In this document: in pieces, positions 43,591-52,451 of the stretch
Layout of the letters: the number at the start of each line of letters is the position of its first letter
Position numbering within the stretch: position 1 is the stretch's first letter
NCBI RefSeq assembly: GCF_042434395.1
Contig: NZ_JBHLTP010000003.1
Coordinates: 620,001-684,000 of the forward strand
From: Pontibacillus salicampi
GTDB lineage: Bacteria; Bacillota; Bacilli; Bacillales; BH030062
DNA length: 64,000 bases
Direction of reading: 5' to 3'
Notes under the pieces: model-generated
What the model was told of the DNA's origin: nothing
The model's input: the letters and a program-made list of their open reading frames with translations, nothing else
Databases searched by the model: none
Position numbers and translations under genes: made by a program

Positions 43591-44733
43591 TTATCTTTTA
43601 TTATGTTTTCGCAATTCTTCTAGCGAGTAAAAGGTACCCCGCCACGTAATCCCTTTGTGTTTATATGTTTTCCATAAGGCCTTTGTAATGGTGTACACAA
43701 AAAGCAATGCTGTTAAAGGAAAGACAGGAATAACCATTAGAGAAAAGGAGGTCAGCTTTCTAGTGGATATGACATACATCGTGTAGAGAAGGACAATTAT
43801 GCCAAGGCTTATGAGCTGGGTTCTGCCAGAAGTGCTCCAGACCGTAACAAAGGGGAGAACTTGTGATAGTAAAGTTCCTACAATAGCAATAAATCCCAAC
43901 ATCCATGAATAGGACAAGCCGGCAAACGTATTTTTCTCTAATCCTTTGATTGCTTCTGATAATGAAGGATACCATTCTACGGTGAGAAGGCTTTTGGCAG
44001 TTGCCAGTCTCTGTTTAAAACCAAATGATTTTACTAATTGACCTAAATACAAGTCATCATCAGGTCTGCTGGCAAAGGCTTGATGTGTTCCAATTCGTTC
44101 ATATGTATCCTTTGTTAGTAATTGAAATGCACCTATGCCCATTCCGCCCTTATTGCTTCCATCGTCATTGGCAGACCAAGGTCGTTTAAAAAATCCAAAC
44201 CCAAAGAGAAAATAGGCAATAAAAGAGCGTAGCCAATAGGAGGATGCGGTAAGAGTAGGGGAGAGGGTAAGGTGATCTGCCCTTTCCTGTCCCAGGTACG
44301 AGAGTGCAACCTCTATTGTACGGGGATTGTGCCAAACATCTGCATCTGTGAATAGGAGGTATCGACCTCGTGCTGCTTTATATCCGTAATAAAGAGCATG
44401 ATTTTTCCCAACCCACCCTTTTGGTAAAGAAGAGATGTGCAGGACGCGTACAAATGGCAATTGCTCGTAGTTATTCATCTTGTCTCCCGTTTTATCTTCA
44501 GAGCGGTCATTCACTAAAATAATTTCCATGTTGGGGTAAGTTTGTGCTAGGAGTGACTGAATAGTTCTTTCAATGGATGCTTCTTCATCCTTAGCTGCTA
44601 CAATGACTGACACCATATCAGAGATAGGGGAAGAAGAAATATCCTCTACTCGATTTATTCGTCGAAGCCCAATGACACTATCTATAAAAGCAAAGAGCCA
44701 AAATAAAAAGATGATACTTAAGAGGTAGAACAT
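43591..44733 (-). CDS. Membrane-bound family 2 glycosyltransferase (CrtQ/hopanoid-type)
   Basis: 380 residues from ATG 44733, with AAAGGAG eight bases upstream; a longer frame starting at 44784 lacks one. GT2 core: VSVIVAAKDEEASIERTIQSLLAQ, VNDRSEDKTG, LLFTDADVWH (DxD metal site) and SRPDDDLYLGQLVKSFG. One N-terminal and two or three C-terminal membrane helices flank it. The C-terminal W-x-G-x-x-Y-S-L pattern (TWRGTFYSLEEL) resembles CrtQ-type carotenoid glycosyltransferases, so a lipid or carotenoid acceptor is plausible. Confidence 0.8.
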   Translation of the reverse strand: MFYLLSIIFLFWLFAFIDSVIGLRRINRVEDISSSPISDMVSVIVAAKDEEASIERTIQSLLAQTYPNMEIILVNDRSEDKTGDKMNNYEQLPFVRVLHISSLPKGWVGKNHALYYGYKAARGRYLLFTDADVWHNPRTIEVALSYLGQERADHLTLSPTLTASSYWLRSFIAYFLFGFGFFKRPWSANDDGSNKGGMGIGAFQLLTKDTYERIGTHQAFASRPDDDLYLGQLVKSFGFKQRLATAKSLLTVEWYPSLSEAIKGLEKNTFAGLSYSWMLGFIAIVGTLLSQVLPFVTVWSTSGRTQLISLGIIVLLYTMYVISTRKLTSFSLMVIPVFPLTALLFVYTITKALWKTYKHKGITWRGTFYSLEELRKHNKR

Positions 44734-44844
44734 AGATAATGCTCCTTTGGTAATAGTGGGACGATTGTTCCTTTCATCTATCATAACAAATGATAAGGTA
44801 GCATGGATTGTTGGATGTGTTTGGAAGGTGAGGAAACATAGAAT

Positions 44845-44889
44845 AAAACAGACTGTCTTACTTGACGAGCAGTAAGACAGTCTGTTTTA
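44845..44889 (-). terminator. Terminator of the small 61-residue gene
   Basis: AAACAGACTGTCTTAC and GTAAGACAGTCTGTTT form a long stem directly after the stop codon at 44890. Confidence 0.85.
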
Positions 44890-45075
44890 TTACTTGCGAT
44901 CGCTTCGGTCTAACGCTTTGTTAATGGCATCTGTTGATTTATCTACGGCATTCATAGCTGCACTTTCTGTTGCTTCAGCAGCCCCCTGGACGGTATCAAA
45001 CACAGCATCAGCACCATCCTTAAATGTCTTAGCCGCTTTAGTAACGCCTTCTTGAGCACGATTTTTTCTACCCAT
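44890..45075 (-). CDS. Small amphipathic Ala/Asp/Lys-rich protein
   Basis: 61 residues, basic start (MGRKNRAQEG) then repeated A-x-x-A/V-F-D-x-x-x-x-A-A-E-A patterns predicted as one long amphipathic helix, LEA- or CsbD-like in character. A strong AGGAGGTGTAATACA precedes the ATG and a strong terminator follows, so it is surely expressed. No family recognised; a stress or desiccation role is only a guess. Confidence 0.7.
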   Translation of the reverse strand: MGRKNRAQEGVTKAAKTFKDGADAVFDTVQGAAEATESAAMNAVDKSTDAINKALDRSDRK

Positions 45076-45135
45076 TGTATTACACCTCCTATTCCTTATG
45101 AATAGGATTGGTTAGGGAGGCTAATATCATCCGTA

Positions 45136-45567
45136 CTATTTCTTCCCTTCAAACACATACGGGATAGCGTATTGATTACCAATGTACCGACTTATTCCAC
45201 CAGGAAAGTAGGGCATCGCTTTATCTGCTTCTTGAACACTCATCCAGACTACATCTTCGATTTCATGAGGGCGGGTAACCTCAATATCTCCACTAATAAT
45301 TGATCCATAAAATGTAAAGAAGAGACAATGATGCCCTTCTTCCTCAAATAACGCTTCATTGACAGAAAGAAGATTATGTACTTCAATATGAAGACCCGTT
45401 TCTTCTTTAGCTTCTCTAATGGCACCATCCTGAATAGATTCTCCTTCTTCAACTGCGCCGCCAGGCAATGAGTAGTCAAAGGAATTTCCTCTCTTATTAC
45501 GAACCATGAGGATGCTCTCCTTAGATGAATCTAGCAGCAGGGTGTAGGCAACATCAACTCTCTTCAT
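45136..45567 (-). CDS. Nudix hydrolase
   Basis: 143 residues with a complete Nudix box, GGAVEEGESIQDGAIREAKEETGLHI (the G-x5-E-x7-R-E-x2-E-E-x-G-[L] pattern). It hydrolyses nucleoside-diphosphate derivatives; substrate unknown. ATG 45567 was preferred because AAAGGGGA lies at the right distance; ATG 45573 is too close. Confidence 0.92.
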   Translation of the reverse strand: MKRVDVAYTLLLDSSKESILMVRNKRGNSFDYSLPGGAVEEGESIQDGAIREAKEETGLHIEVHNLLSVNEALFEEEGHHCLFFTFYGSIISGDIEVTRPHEIEDVVWMSVQEADKAMPYFPGGISRYIGNQYAIPYVFEGKK

Positions 45568-45699
45568 ATTCATTCCCCTTTCTTTATCTATAGTTTATCA
45601 TGAGACATTAGTGATGGGTATTTCTGTTTTGGATAGATCGTCATTTGCGGCTATAATAAGAAGGGTACCGTTACAATTAGAAAATGTGGTGTATGTAGG

Positions 45700-46308
45700 A
45701 TGATAATAATAATTGATAACTATGACTCGTTCACGTACAATTTGGTTCAATACATAGATCAAATTGCCGATGAAGTTGTCGTATATAAAAATGATCAAAT
45801 AACAACAGAGGAAGTGATAGCTCTCCGTCCGGATGCTATCGTCCTTTCCCCAGGACCAGGATCTCCTCAAGATACTGGGGTTAGCAGGGAGGTGCTCTCC
45901 GCCTGCTACTTGGATATTCCTATCCTTGGTGTGTGCCTTGGTTACCAATTAATTGTGGATTTTTTTGGAGGGAGAATAGAAAAAGGTCCTCTCCCAGTAC
46001 ATGGTAAGGTGTTTTCTATTGTCCACGACGGTCAAACAATGTTTAAAGATATTGCTTTACCAACTCCTGTGACGAGGTATCACTCATTAATGGCAAACAG
46101 GGATTCTATCCCTGACTGTCTGGAAGTGAGTGCTGAAACAGAGGACGGTGTTATCATGGCTGTTCGGCATACATCATTACCTATTGAAGGCGTCCAGTTC
46201 CATCCTGAATCAATAACCTCTATAGACGGCTTTTCTATGTTAAAGAATTATTTCTACCACCATGTCAACAGCTTCCGATACCGCCAAAAGGAGGGGACGA
46301 ATTCTTGA
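45700..46308 (+). CDS. pabA: Aminodeoxychorismate/anthranilate synthase glutaminase subunit
   Basis: 202 residues, class I glutamine amidotransferase: IIDNYDSFTYNLVQ at the start, GVCLGYQ with the nucleophile Cys, and GVQFHPES with the catalytic His/Glu. It supplies ammonia to the chorismate-aminating partner encoded next, whose stop/start overlap (TTGA) implies coupled translation. In Bacillus this subunit commonly serves both folate and tryptophan synthesis. Confidence 0.95.
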   Translation: MIIIIDNYDSFTYNLVQYIDQIADEVVVYKNDQITTEEVIALRPDAIVLSPGPGSPQDTGVSREVLSACYLDIPILGVCLGYQLIVDFFGGRIEKGPLPVHGKVFSIVHDGQTMFKDIALPTPVTRYHSLMANRDSIPDCLEVSAETEDGVIMAVRHTSLPIEGVQFHPESITSIDGFSMLKNYFYHHVNSFRYRQKEGTNS

Positions 46309-48032
46309 CACAAAACGTATATATGCAATTTGACTTTACACCAGCTCCTTTAGCATTTTATAAACCGGAAAAGGTTTTCGTAGCCTACACATATGAGGAA
46401 GTAAAAGGGATATTTAACAAACTGGAGCTTTGGATTGCAAAAGGCTATTATGCCGCAGGATACATTTCCTACGAGGCTGCACCAGCATTTCGTTCCTATC
46501 TCTCCGTTCATGAATCGCCAAAGTTTCCGTTAGTGTGGTTTGGGTTGTTCTCCTCACCAGTACCAGCAAAAACGGATCAAGGTAACGGCAGCTATACCCT
46601 ATCGGAGTGGAGATTTAAGGATGAGTATTCTACATACCAAAGCGGAATAGAAGCAATCAGGTCAGCGATTGAAGAGGGGAACACTTACCAGGTTAACTAT
46701 ACGACAAGATTAGAGGCATCTTTTGCAGGAGATGATTTTGCTTTTTATAATCAATTACAACGAAATCAAGCGTCTTCCTACAGTGCCTATTTGAATTTGG
46801 GAGACCATTCTATACTTTCTGCCTCCCCAGAACTGTTTTTTCAAAAAGAGAATACTCTCCTTACCACTAAGCCAATGAAAGGGACAAGACCGCGAGGGAG
46901 AACGGTAGAAGAGGATAATCTATTTCGACAAGAGTTACATGCCTCCGAGAAGGATCGAGCAGAAAACCTGATGATTGTGGATCTACTTAGAAATGATCTT
47001 GGGAATATTGCTGAATCTGGTAGTGTTAAAGTTCCTTCTTTATTTGATTTGGAACAGTATCCTACTGTTCATCAGATGACTTCTACCATTCAAGCTGTCA
47101 TTTCAGCGGAGACATCCTTTTACAATCTGTTCGCCGCTTTATTTCCGTGCGGATCGATTACCGGAGCTCCTAAGGTAAGGACAATGGAGTATATTAAGCA
47201 GCTCGAGCAACATCCAAGGGAAGTGTATTGTGGAGCAATAGGATACATTACACCAGAACGAGATGCTATATTTAACGTTCCTATCCGGACTGTACTACTC
47301 GACAATAAGGCGGGAATAGCAGCCTATGGCAGTGGGGGAGGTATTACATGGGATTCAACAGTACAAGGAGAGTATGAAGAAATTCAAACAAAGGCACGTC
47401 TTCTTACAGAAAAGAGACCAGATTTTCAACTGTTAGAAAGTATGTGTCTCGATAACGGGAAGTTCCCATTACAATCCTTCCATGTGAAGAGGGTTATGGA
47501 GAGTGCTGCATATTTTAATATAGAGCTTGATAGAAATACAGTAGTAGAGCATTTGAGAAACCTTCAACTATCGTATCCCATACATACCTATAAGGTTCGG
47601 TTACTTGTAGCAAAAGATGGTACACTTTCTACCGAAGCACACCAGATTACACCAATGCGGAAACCACTATGGGTCTCATTAGCTAAACGTGCCATTGATA
47701 GCTCCAACCCGTTCCTCTATCATAAAACAACCTATCGTGCTATATATGATGAACATATGGAGGAAGCGAAAGAGGACGTCTTTTCCGTGTTGCTCTGGAA
47801 TGAGGATGAATATGTTACGGAATTTACGATTGGGAATGTTGTCATTGAATCAGATGGAGAATGGGTCACACCTCCTGTTCAATGTGGTTTACTAGCCGGA
47901 ACGTACCGCGAATTTTTGTTGCAGGAAGGAACCATTAAAGAAAGAAGTATTACAAAGGAAGAGGTAAGGCTGTCTAGCTCCATTTATTTAATCAATGGAG
48001 TACGAGGCTGGCTGCCGGTTGAATTAGTGTAG
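46305..48032 (+). CDS. pabB: PabB-PabC fusion: aminodeoxychorismate synthase and lyase
   Basis: 575 residues. The first ~360 are chorismate-binding: EEGNTYQVNYTTRLEA, SASPELFF, TKPMKGTRPRG, DLLRNDLGNIAESGSV, PCGSITGAPKVRTMEYI and YGSGGGITWDSTVQGEY. The rest (about 375-575) is a class IV aminotransferase-like lyase domain with SSNPFLYHKTTYRAIYD (Lys of the PLP site region), TEFTIGNVVI and GLLAGTYREFLL. One chain therefore converts chorismate to aminodeoxychorismate and then to 4-aminobenzoate for folate. TTG start overlapping the pabA stop. Confidence 0.94.
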   Translation: MTQNVYMQFDFTPAPLAFYKPEKVFVAYTYEEVKGIFNKLELWIAKGYYAAGYISYEAAPAFRSYLSVHESPKFPLVWFGLFSSPVPAKTDQGNGSYTLSEWRFKDEYSTYQSGIEAIRSAIEEGNTYQVNYTTRLEASFAGDDFAFYNQLQRNQASSYSAYLNLGDHSILSASPELFFQKENTLLTTKPMKGTRPRGRTVEEDNLFRQELHASEKDRAENLMIVDLLRNDLGNIAESGSVKVPSLFDLEQYPTVHQMTSTIQAVISAETSFYNLFAALFPCGSITGAPKVRTMEYIKQLEQHPREVYCGAIGYITPERDAIFNVPIRTVLLDNKAGIAAYGSGGGITWDSTVQGEYEEIQTKARLLTEKRPDFQLLESMCLDNGKFPLQSFHVKRVMESAAYFNIELDRNTVVEHLRNLQLSYPIHTYKVRLLVAKDGTLSTEAHQITPMRKPLWVSLAKRAIDSSNPFLYHKTTYRAIYDEHMEEAKEDVFSVLLWNEDEYVTEFTIGNVVIESDGEWVTPPVQCGLLAGTYREFLLQEGTIKERSITKEEVRLSSSIYLINGVRGWLPVELV

Positions 48033-48056
48033 ACTTAGTTAGCAAAGGAGATTGTC

Positions 48057-48542
48057 ATGGAAATAGTACTTTGGATTATCGTTATTGCAGGCTTCGTGGT
48101 TAGTTATATTGGACTTGTTTATCCTGTGCTGCCAAGTCCCCTATTCCTGTGGGTTAGCTTATTAACATATCAATTCTTTATTAATTCAGAGGAGCTTTCG
48201 ATATGGTTTTGGATAACAATGATCGTGCTGACCATTATTTTAATTATCTCTGACATAATTATTAATAGTAAAGTAGTCAAACGATTCGGTGGTTCCAAAT
48301 GGGGGGAACGAATGGCTGGCATAGGTGTGATATTAGGCTCATTTATATTACCTCCGTTTGGAGTGATAATTGTTCCATTTATTCTCGTTTTTATAACGGA
48401 AATGGTACAGAATGAGGACTTCGAAAAATCAGCTAAATCTGCTGTAGGAGCGTTAGTAGGATTTTTAGGAGGAACAGTCGCTAAATTACTAATCCAAACC
48501 TTTATCATCATTTGGTTTTTACTTAGTGTGTATGTATTTTAA
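48057..48542 (+). CDS. DUF456 membrane protein
   Basis: 161 residues, four hydrophobic segments with the family's glycine-rich hairpins (GFVVSYIGLVYPVLPSPLFLW and GGSKWGERMAGIGVILGSFILPPFGVIIVPFI). DUF456 proteins are conserved and uncharacterised. It follows pabB by 24 bp with AAAGGAG before the ATG, so it may be cotranscribed. Confidence 0.88.
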   Translation: MEIVLWIIVIAGFVVSYIGLVYPVLPSPLFLWVSLLTYQFFINSEELSIWFWITMIVLTIILIISDIIINSKVVKRFGGSKWGERMAGIGVILGSFILPPFGVIIVPFILVFITEMVQNEDFEKSAKSAVGALVGFLGGTVAKLLIQTFIIIWFLLSVYVF

Positions 48543-48673
48543 CAGGTATGAGAGCAATCGTTTCCCACAGTGGTGAATTCCGAATGCAGGAAGCACCTCA
48601 CCCTTCCTAAAGTAGTAGGTAAACGGTAGACCACTTAGCATGAGCATATATCATTATTTAAGGAGGGTATGAA

Positions 48674-49045
48674 ATGGTAGCATTTGTCCAGTATCTAGAA
48701 GGAATCGATAACCCAGATCACCGTGACCGTTTAGAGGAGGTATTAGCTTGGGTATCCAACACATTTCCGAATTTAGAACCGCACATAAAGTGGAACACCC
48801 CAATGTTTACCGACCATGGTACATTTATCATTGGCATCGATAAAGCCAAGCATCATATGAGCTTTGCTCCTGAAGAGGCAGCTATGGTTCGCTTTGCTGC
48901 TGAAATTGCAAAGGCTGGCTACAGTTCTACAAAGGGGTTGTTCCGAATTAAATGGAACGAAGCCATCGATTATGAATTGTTAGAGAACATCATTGCGTTT
49001 AACATACAGGATAAAGCGGAATGTTCTACTTTTTGGCGCAAATAA
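48674..49045 (+). CDS. fra: Frataxin-like iron chaperone (Fra/YdhG, DUF1801)
   Basis: 123 residues, the same length as B. subtilis Fra (YdhG), with nearly the same landmarks: RLEEVLAWVSNTFPNLEPHIKWNTPMFTDHGTFIIGI, AGYSSTKGLFRIKWNEAIDY and the ending FNIQDKAECSTFWR. Fra delivers iron for Fe-S cluster and haem assembly in the cytoplasm. GGAGG before ATG. Monocistronic. Confidence 0.9.
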   Translation: MVAFVQYLEGIDNPDHRDRLEEVLAWVSNTFPNLEPHIKWNTPMFTDHGTFIIGIDKAKHHMSFAPEEAAMVRFAAEIAKAGYSSTKGLFRIKWNEAIDYELLENIIAFNIQDKAECSTFWRK

Positions 49046-49140
49046 CTTCTGAAGCCGCTTATCAGGAAAGGGTAAGGAAATTAAATCATATAGAACAAAT
49101 ATGTGATGTCAAAAATAGAGAATGACTTATATAACCACAA

Positions 49141-49386
49141 AAAGAGCTCTGCCTTCCTTGTTTAAGATCAGCTTACGAGAAAAACGGGAATGCCAATGGA
49201 GTTGAAATACATTCAGGAGAAGAGGCTATTACTCCCTTGAAAAACGAGTTAGACATGCATAATAATGATGATATACAATTTAATGATATGGGTGGTCAGT
49301 TGGAATCAGATGATTCTGGATCCTATTACACTATTGAACTTACTTCTAAATCTATTAAAGAAAAACGGGACAGTAGGGGTATATAA
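49141..49386 (+). pseudogene. Fragment of an unknown hydrophilic protein
   Basis: A frame without start codon reads SAYEKNGNANGVEIHSGEEA, then LKNELDMHNNDDIQFNDMGG and SGSYYTIELTSKSIKEKRDS to a TAA; GVYEGGAYELRS follows in the next frame. Composition looks like the end of an exported protein with a lost N-terminus and a frameshift. Not recognised. Confidence 0.4.
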
Positions 49387-49461
49387 GGTGTATGAGGGTG
49401 GCGCCTATGAATTGAGGAGCTAGGTTGTAAGACTAGTTCGCTATAAAAGGGGACGCACTTC

Positions 49462-49644
49462 ATGAACTATGTCATTTTTCCACTTACGATACTAATCTGT
49501 TTCATCGGTATTTTCTTCGTGACAAGAGGGCTGTGGGAATTACGAACTGCTCAAAACAGACGAAGGTATTTTATCAATATGTTTCCTGGACTAGGGCTAT
49601 TATTTGTAGTTACATTGCTATTATTATTTGGTAACGTTGTGTAA
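49462..49644 (+). CDS. Small two-helix membrane protein
   Basis: 60 residues, two hydrophobic helices (2-22 and 39-58) with a basic loop LRTAQNRRRYF, so the loop is cytoplasmic. AAAGGGGA before the ATG and its own terminator support expression. Unknown function. Confidence 0.65.
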   Translation: MNYVIFPLTILICFIGIFFVTRGLWELRTAQNRRRYFINMFPGLGLLFVVTLLLLFGNVV

Positions 49645-49657
49645 TTGTCTGGTTTAA

Positions 49658-49688
49658 AGGCTGAAGCTATTGCTTCAGCTTTTTTTTA
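49658..49688 (+). terminator. Terminator of the small membrane protein gene
   Basis: GGCTGAAGC and GCTTCAGCT stem (one mismatch) followed by eight T residues. Confidence 0.85.
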
Positions 49689-49703
49689 CAAAGGAGGGGA
49701 AGA

Positions 49704-50462
49704 ATGCCTGCATGGTTTGACACGAACATTGATGAACGCTTTGAAGCGTTCTCTAACAGTCACATTGTTTTGTTATTACTGTTCATAAGTGGTATTGTTG
49801 GCTTGTTTCTTAGCTATAGAATTTTACTATCCTATCAACTACTGCAGCAGTTGGTAAGATGGGGACTCTTTAGTATATTATTAATGGCAGAAATTACGCA
49901 CACCTTATGGGGGATAGCTAATGGAAGCTGGAGCATGGAGGATCATGCACCTCTTCACTTATGTGGATTAGGCTCTATTCTTTCCATGATAGCTTTGGTG
50001 ACATATAATAGAAAGCTTATTCAGTTTCTTTATTTTGCTGCCATCCTTCCGGCTCTCATCACTTTAATCACACCAGAGGTATTCTATTCCTTCCCCCATT
50101 TCCGTTTTATGAAATTTTTTCTTCACCACATGGCATTAGTTTGGACTGGGATATTCTTACTATTGATGACCACTACGCCTATAACGATAAGGGTATTAGG
50201 CCAGATGTTTTTCCTATTAAATGGGTATGCTGCTATTATATTTTTCTTGAACGGACAGATTGGGACGAATTATTTATTCCTCGCCAGTACCCCTGATGTC
50301 ACCACTCCTCTAGATATGCTTGGGGATGGCGTGTGGTACTATATCCATCTCGAATTGTTTTGTTTCGGATTATTTGTCTTTATGTACTTCCTATACAAAG
50401 CGGTTAGTGCTATACATAGCAAGAAATCCTCTCATACAGATGCTCTATTAAACGAGACGTAA
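49704..50462 (+). CDS. YwaF-family membrane protein (TIGR02206)
   Basis: 252 residues, seven hydrophobic segments. Family markers: SHIVLLLLFISGIVGLFLSYR, WGIANGSWSMEDHAPLHLCGLGSILSMIAL (conserved D-x-x-P-L-H-L-C), FFLHHMALVW and GTNYLFLASTP near residue 190. Homologous to B. subtilis YwaF, whose function is unknown. Confidence 0.9.
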   Translation: MPAWFDTNIDERFEAFSNSHIVLLLLFISGIVGLFLSYRILLSYQLLQQLVRWGLFSILLMAEITHTLWGIANGSWSMEDHAPLHLCGLGSILSMIALVTYNRKLIQFLYFAAILPALITLITPEVFYSFPHFRFMKFFLHHMALVWTGIFLLLMTTTPITIRVLGQMFFLLNGYAAIIFFLNGQIGTNYLFLASTPDVTTPLDMLGDGVWYYIHLELFCFGLFVFMYFLYKAVSAIHSKKSSHTDALLNET

Positions 50463-50493
50463 AAAGCTAAGAGACTGCTGCTCTTAGCTTTTA
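50463..50493. terminator. Bidirectional terminator
   Basis: AAAGCTAAGAG and CTCTTAGCTTT stem between the convergent genes ending at 50462 and 50500. Confidence 0.85.
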
Positions 50494-50499
50494 CTTTGG

Positions 50500-51519
50500 T
50501 TATGATGAGTGTTCTTGAAATAATTCTGCTACTATCTCATAGGATCTACGACGTGCTTCATGGTCATAAATTTGAGAAATAACCATAATTTCGTCAGCTC
50601 CTGTTTTTTCAATAAAGTCGTAAAGCTTCTTGCGAACAGTATCCTTACTCCCAATAATAGAGGAGCTAAGCTGTTGCTGAAGAGCCTGCCTTTCCCGTTC
50701 TGTCCAGATATCCTCCATAGAATCAACAGGAGGGGGAAGTGGGAATTCATTTTGTCGAATCAGGTTGAGGAATTGCTGCTGAAGTGTCGTAGACAAGCGT
50801 TCTGCTTCTTCGTCTGTATCCGCAGCTATTATATTCACACCTACCATCGCATGGGGCTGATCTAGGTGTTTAGATGGCTTGAATTCTCTGCGATATAAAT
50901 CAAGGGCAGGAACAGTGTCTCGTGGAGAGAAATGACTAGCAAAAGCAAAAGGAAGTCCTTCCTTTCCTGCGAGCTGAGCACTGTATCCACTGGAGCCGAG
51001 CAGCCAGATAGGAATGTCGAGACCTTCCCCAGGATAAGCGCGTACATGCGGGTTATCCTTACCTCGAGTTGGATCAAAATAACTTCTTAACTCCTCTAAT
51101 TGATCTGGAAAATCATTAGGTCCACTTTTCACACCTCTTCGTAGTGCGTGAGCTGTTAGCTGGTCTGTACCAGGAGCTCGTCCTAGTCCAAGATCAACAC
51201 GTTCTGGATAAAGGGATTCCAAGGTTCCGAATTGCTCTGCTATAACTAAGGGTGCGTGGTTTGGGAGCATAATGCCTCCAGAACCCACTCTTATAGTAGA
51301 CGTATGTGATGCAACATGTCCAATTAGTACAGAGGTGGCTGAGCTTGCGATGAAAGGCATGTTATGATGCTCTGCCAACCAATAGCGTGTGTAGCCAAGC
51401 TTTTCAGTGTGCTTAGCAAGGTCTACTGTACGATGAAAGGCATCTTGAGGAGTACCATCCTCTCTAATTGGGGCTAAATCTAATACAGAATAGGGAATGG
51501 ATTGTAATGATTTGCTCAT
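50500..51519 (-). CDS. LLM-class flavin-dependent oxidoreductase
   Basis: 339 residues of the luciferase-like monooxygenase fold: YSVLDLAPIREDGTPQDAF at the start, LAEHHNMPFIASSATSVLIGHVASHTSTIRVGSGGIMLPNHAPLVIAEQFGTLESLYPERVDLGLGRAPGTD and WLLGSSGYSAQLA. This subgroup (YtmO/YwcH-like) uses reduced FMN supplied by a partner reductase. Substrate unknown. Confidence 0.92.
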   Translation of the reverse strand: MSKSLQSIPYSVLDLAPIREDGTPQDAFHRTVDLAKHTEKLGYTRYWLAEHHNMPFIASSATSVLIGHVASHTSTIRVGSGGIMLPNHAPLVIAEQFGTLESLYPERVDLGLGRAPGTDQLTAHALRRGVKSGPNDFPDQLEELRSYFDPTRGKDNPHVRAYPGEGLDIPIWLLGSSGYSAQLAGKEGLPFAFASHFSPRDTVPALDLYRREFKPSKHLDQPHAMVGVNIIAADTDEEAERLSTTLQQQFLNLIRQNEFPLPPPVDSMEDIWTERERQALQQQLSSSIIGSKDTVRKKLYDFIEKTGADEIMVISQIYDHEARRRSYEIVAELFQEHSS

Positions 51520-51662
51520 ATATTCATCTTCTTTCTTTCATTAGTTTGAATGAGGAGATTCCCCTACATTTTATGTATGGTTCAGTGTACCAATATTTTA
51601 TTTCGAGTGCCTAAGGAACTGCTCAATCCTTCCTAAGTTTTCCTTCTGTTGCCCTAATACAG

Positions 51663-51692
51663 AAAAGCTGCCGATGGTATATCGACAGCTTT
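51663..51692 (-). terminator. Terminator of the Phe/Pro-rich protein gene
   Basis: AAAGCTGCCGAT and ATCGACAGCTTT stem around GGTAT, next to the stop at 51698. Confidence 0.75.
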
Positions 51693-51697
51693 ATCGA

Positions 51698-51985
51698 TTA
51701 AAAAGGCCATTGCCTTTCATAAAAGCCTGGCTTTTGCTCTATTTCACATTCAATCGGAGGATATCCATATGGATAGGGACCGGCAAAGGGAGCGAAGAAT
51801 GGAAATGTTGGTGCTAGAAACGTGGTTGGATAGAATAAGGTCCCAAAAACACCGAATGCAAAATCACCTGCTCCACCAAAGGGGAATCCTGCGAAAGGAA
51901 AGCCATCTAGAAAAGCTCCTTCCTCCAAAGCACCCTCTTCCTCTCCTAAGGGGACGAGGGGTTTATGCTGATTAGTTGAAAACAT
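51698..51985 (-). CDS. Phe/Gly/Pro-rich low-complexity protein, possibly spore-coat-like
   Basis: 95 residues. The central part (27-80) is built of F-P-F, G-F-P-F-x-G, F-A-P and Y-P-Y-G-Y units, an aromatic/proline repeat pattern found in spore coat and exosporium-like proteins of Bacillaceae; the C-terminus is PPIECEIEQKPGFYERQWPF. AGGAGG lies eight bases before the ATG. No family recognised; the spore link is inference from composition. Confidence 0.6.
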   Translation of the reverse strand: MFSTNQHKPLVPLGEEEGALEEGAFLDGFPFAGFPFGGAGDFAFGVFGTLFYPTTFLAPTFPFFAPFAGPYPYGYPPIECEIEQKPGFYERQWPF

Positions 51986-52086
51986 CTTATTAGCCTCCTG
52001 TCTATTTCATTGATAATATAGTATGCATAAACAAGAATAGGTGGTTTCTTCATGACAGAAATGGGCAAGTATAAAGGGGGAGGTCC

Positions 52087-52275
52087 GTGAAGGATTTTCA
52101 TTGTTGTGCAACGTGCATTCATTACGAACTGATAAAGAACAATAATAGGGTGAAAAGGTATTGTGCCAGGCTCGGTTATGAAACAAACCCTAAATGGAAG
52201 TTCGACTGTTGGACACCAACGGACAACGTTAGACGACTTATGGAAAAACAAAAAAAGGGTAATACGGACAACTAG
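52087..52275 (+). CDS. Small Cys-rich protein
   Basis: 62 residues starting GTG after GGGGGAGG. CCATCIHYE, RYCARLGYETNPKWKFDCW gives C-C-x2-C ... Y-C-x-R-L-G-Y ... D-C-W, a compact putative zinc-binding knuckle, then a charged tail. It resembles short conserved Bacillus proteins of unknown function. Divergent from the Phe-rich gene. Confidence 0.65.
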   Translation: MKDFHCCATCIHYELIKNNNRVKRYCARLGYETNPKWKFDCWTPTDNVRRLMEKQKKGNTDN

Positions 52276-52451
52276 CAATATAGTCCAGGGAAGATTATAC
52301 CTGTTTTACAGTACGAGGAATTACTGTTACAGTTTCGATACGTCTAACCTAAGCTAACACCCAAACAAAAAACGAATTACATACACATTTGTGCTGGAAT
52401 AGGAGACACTGAATAACAAAACATTTATTTCTTTAGAAGGGTGGATATTAC

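Noticed and set aside
45598..45948. Minus-strand 116-residue ORF overlapping pabA
   Set aside because: Antisense of the conserved pabA start region; no ribosome site.
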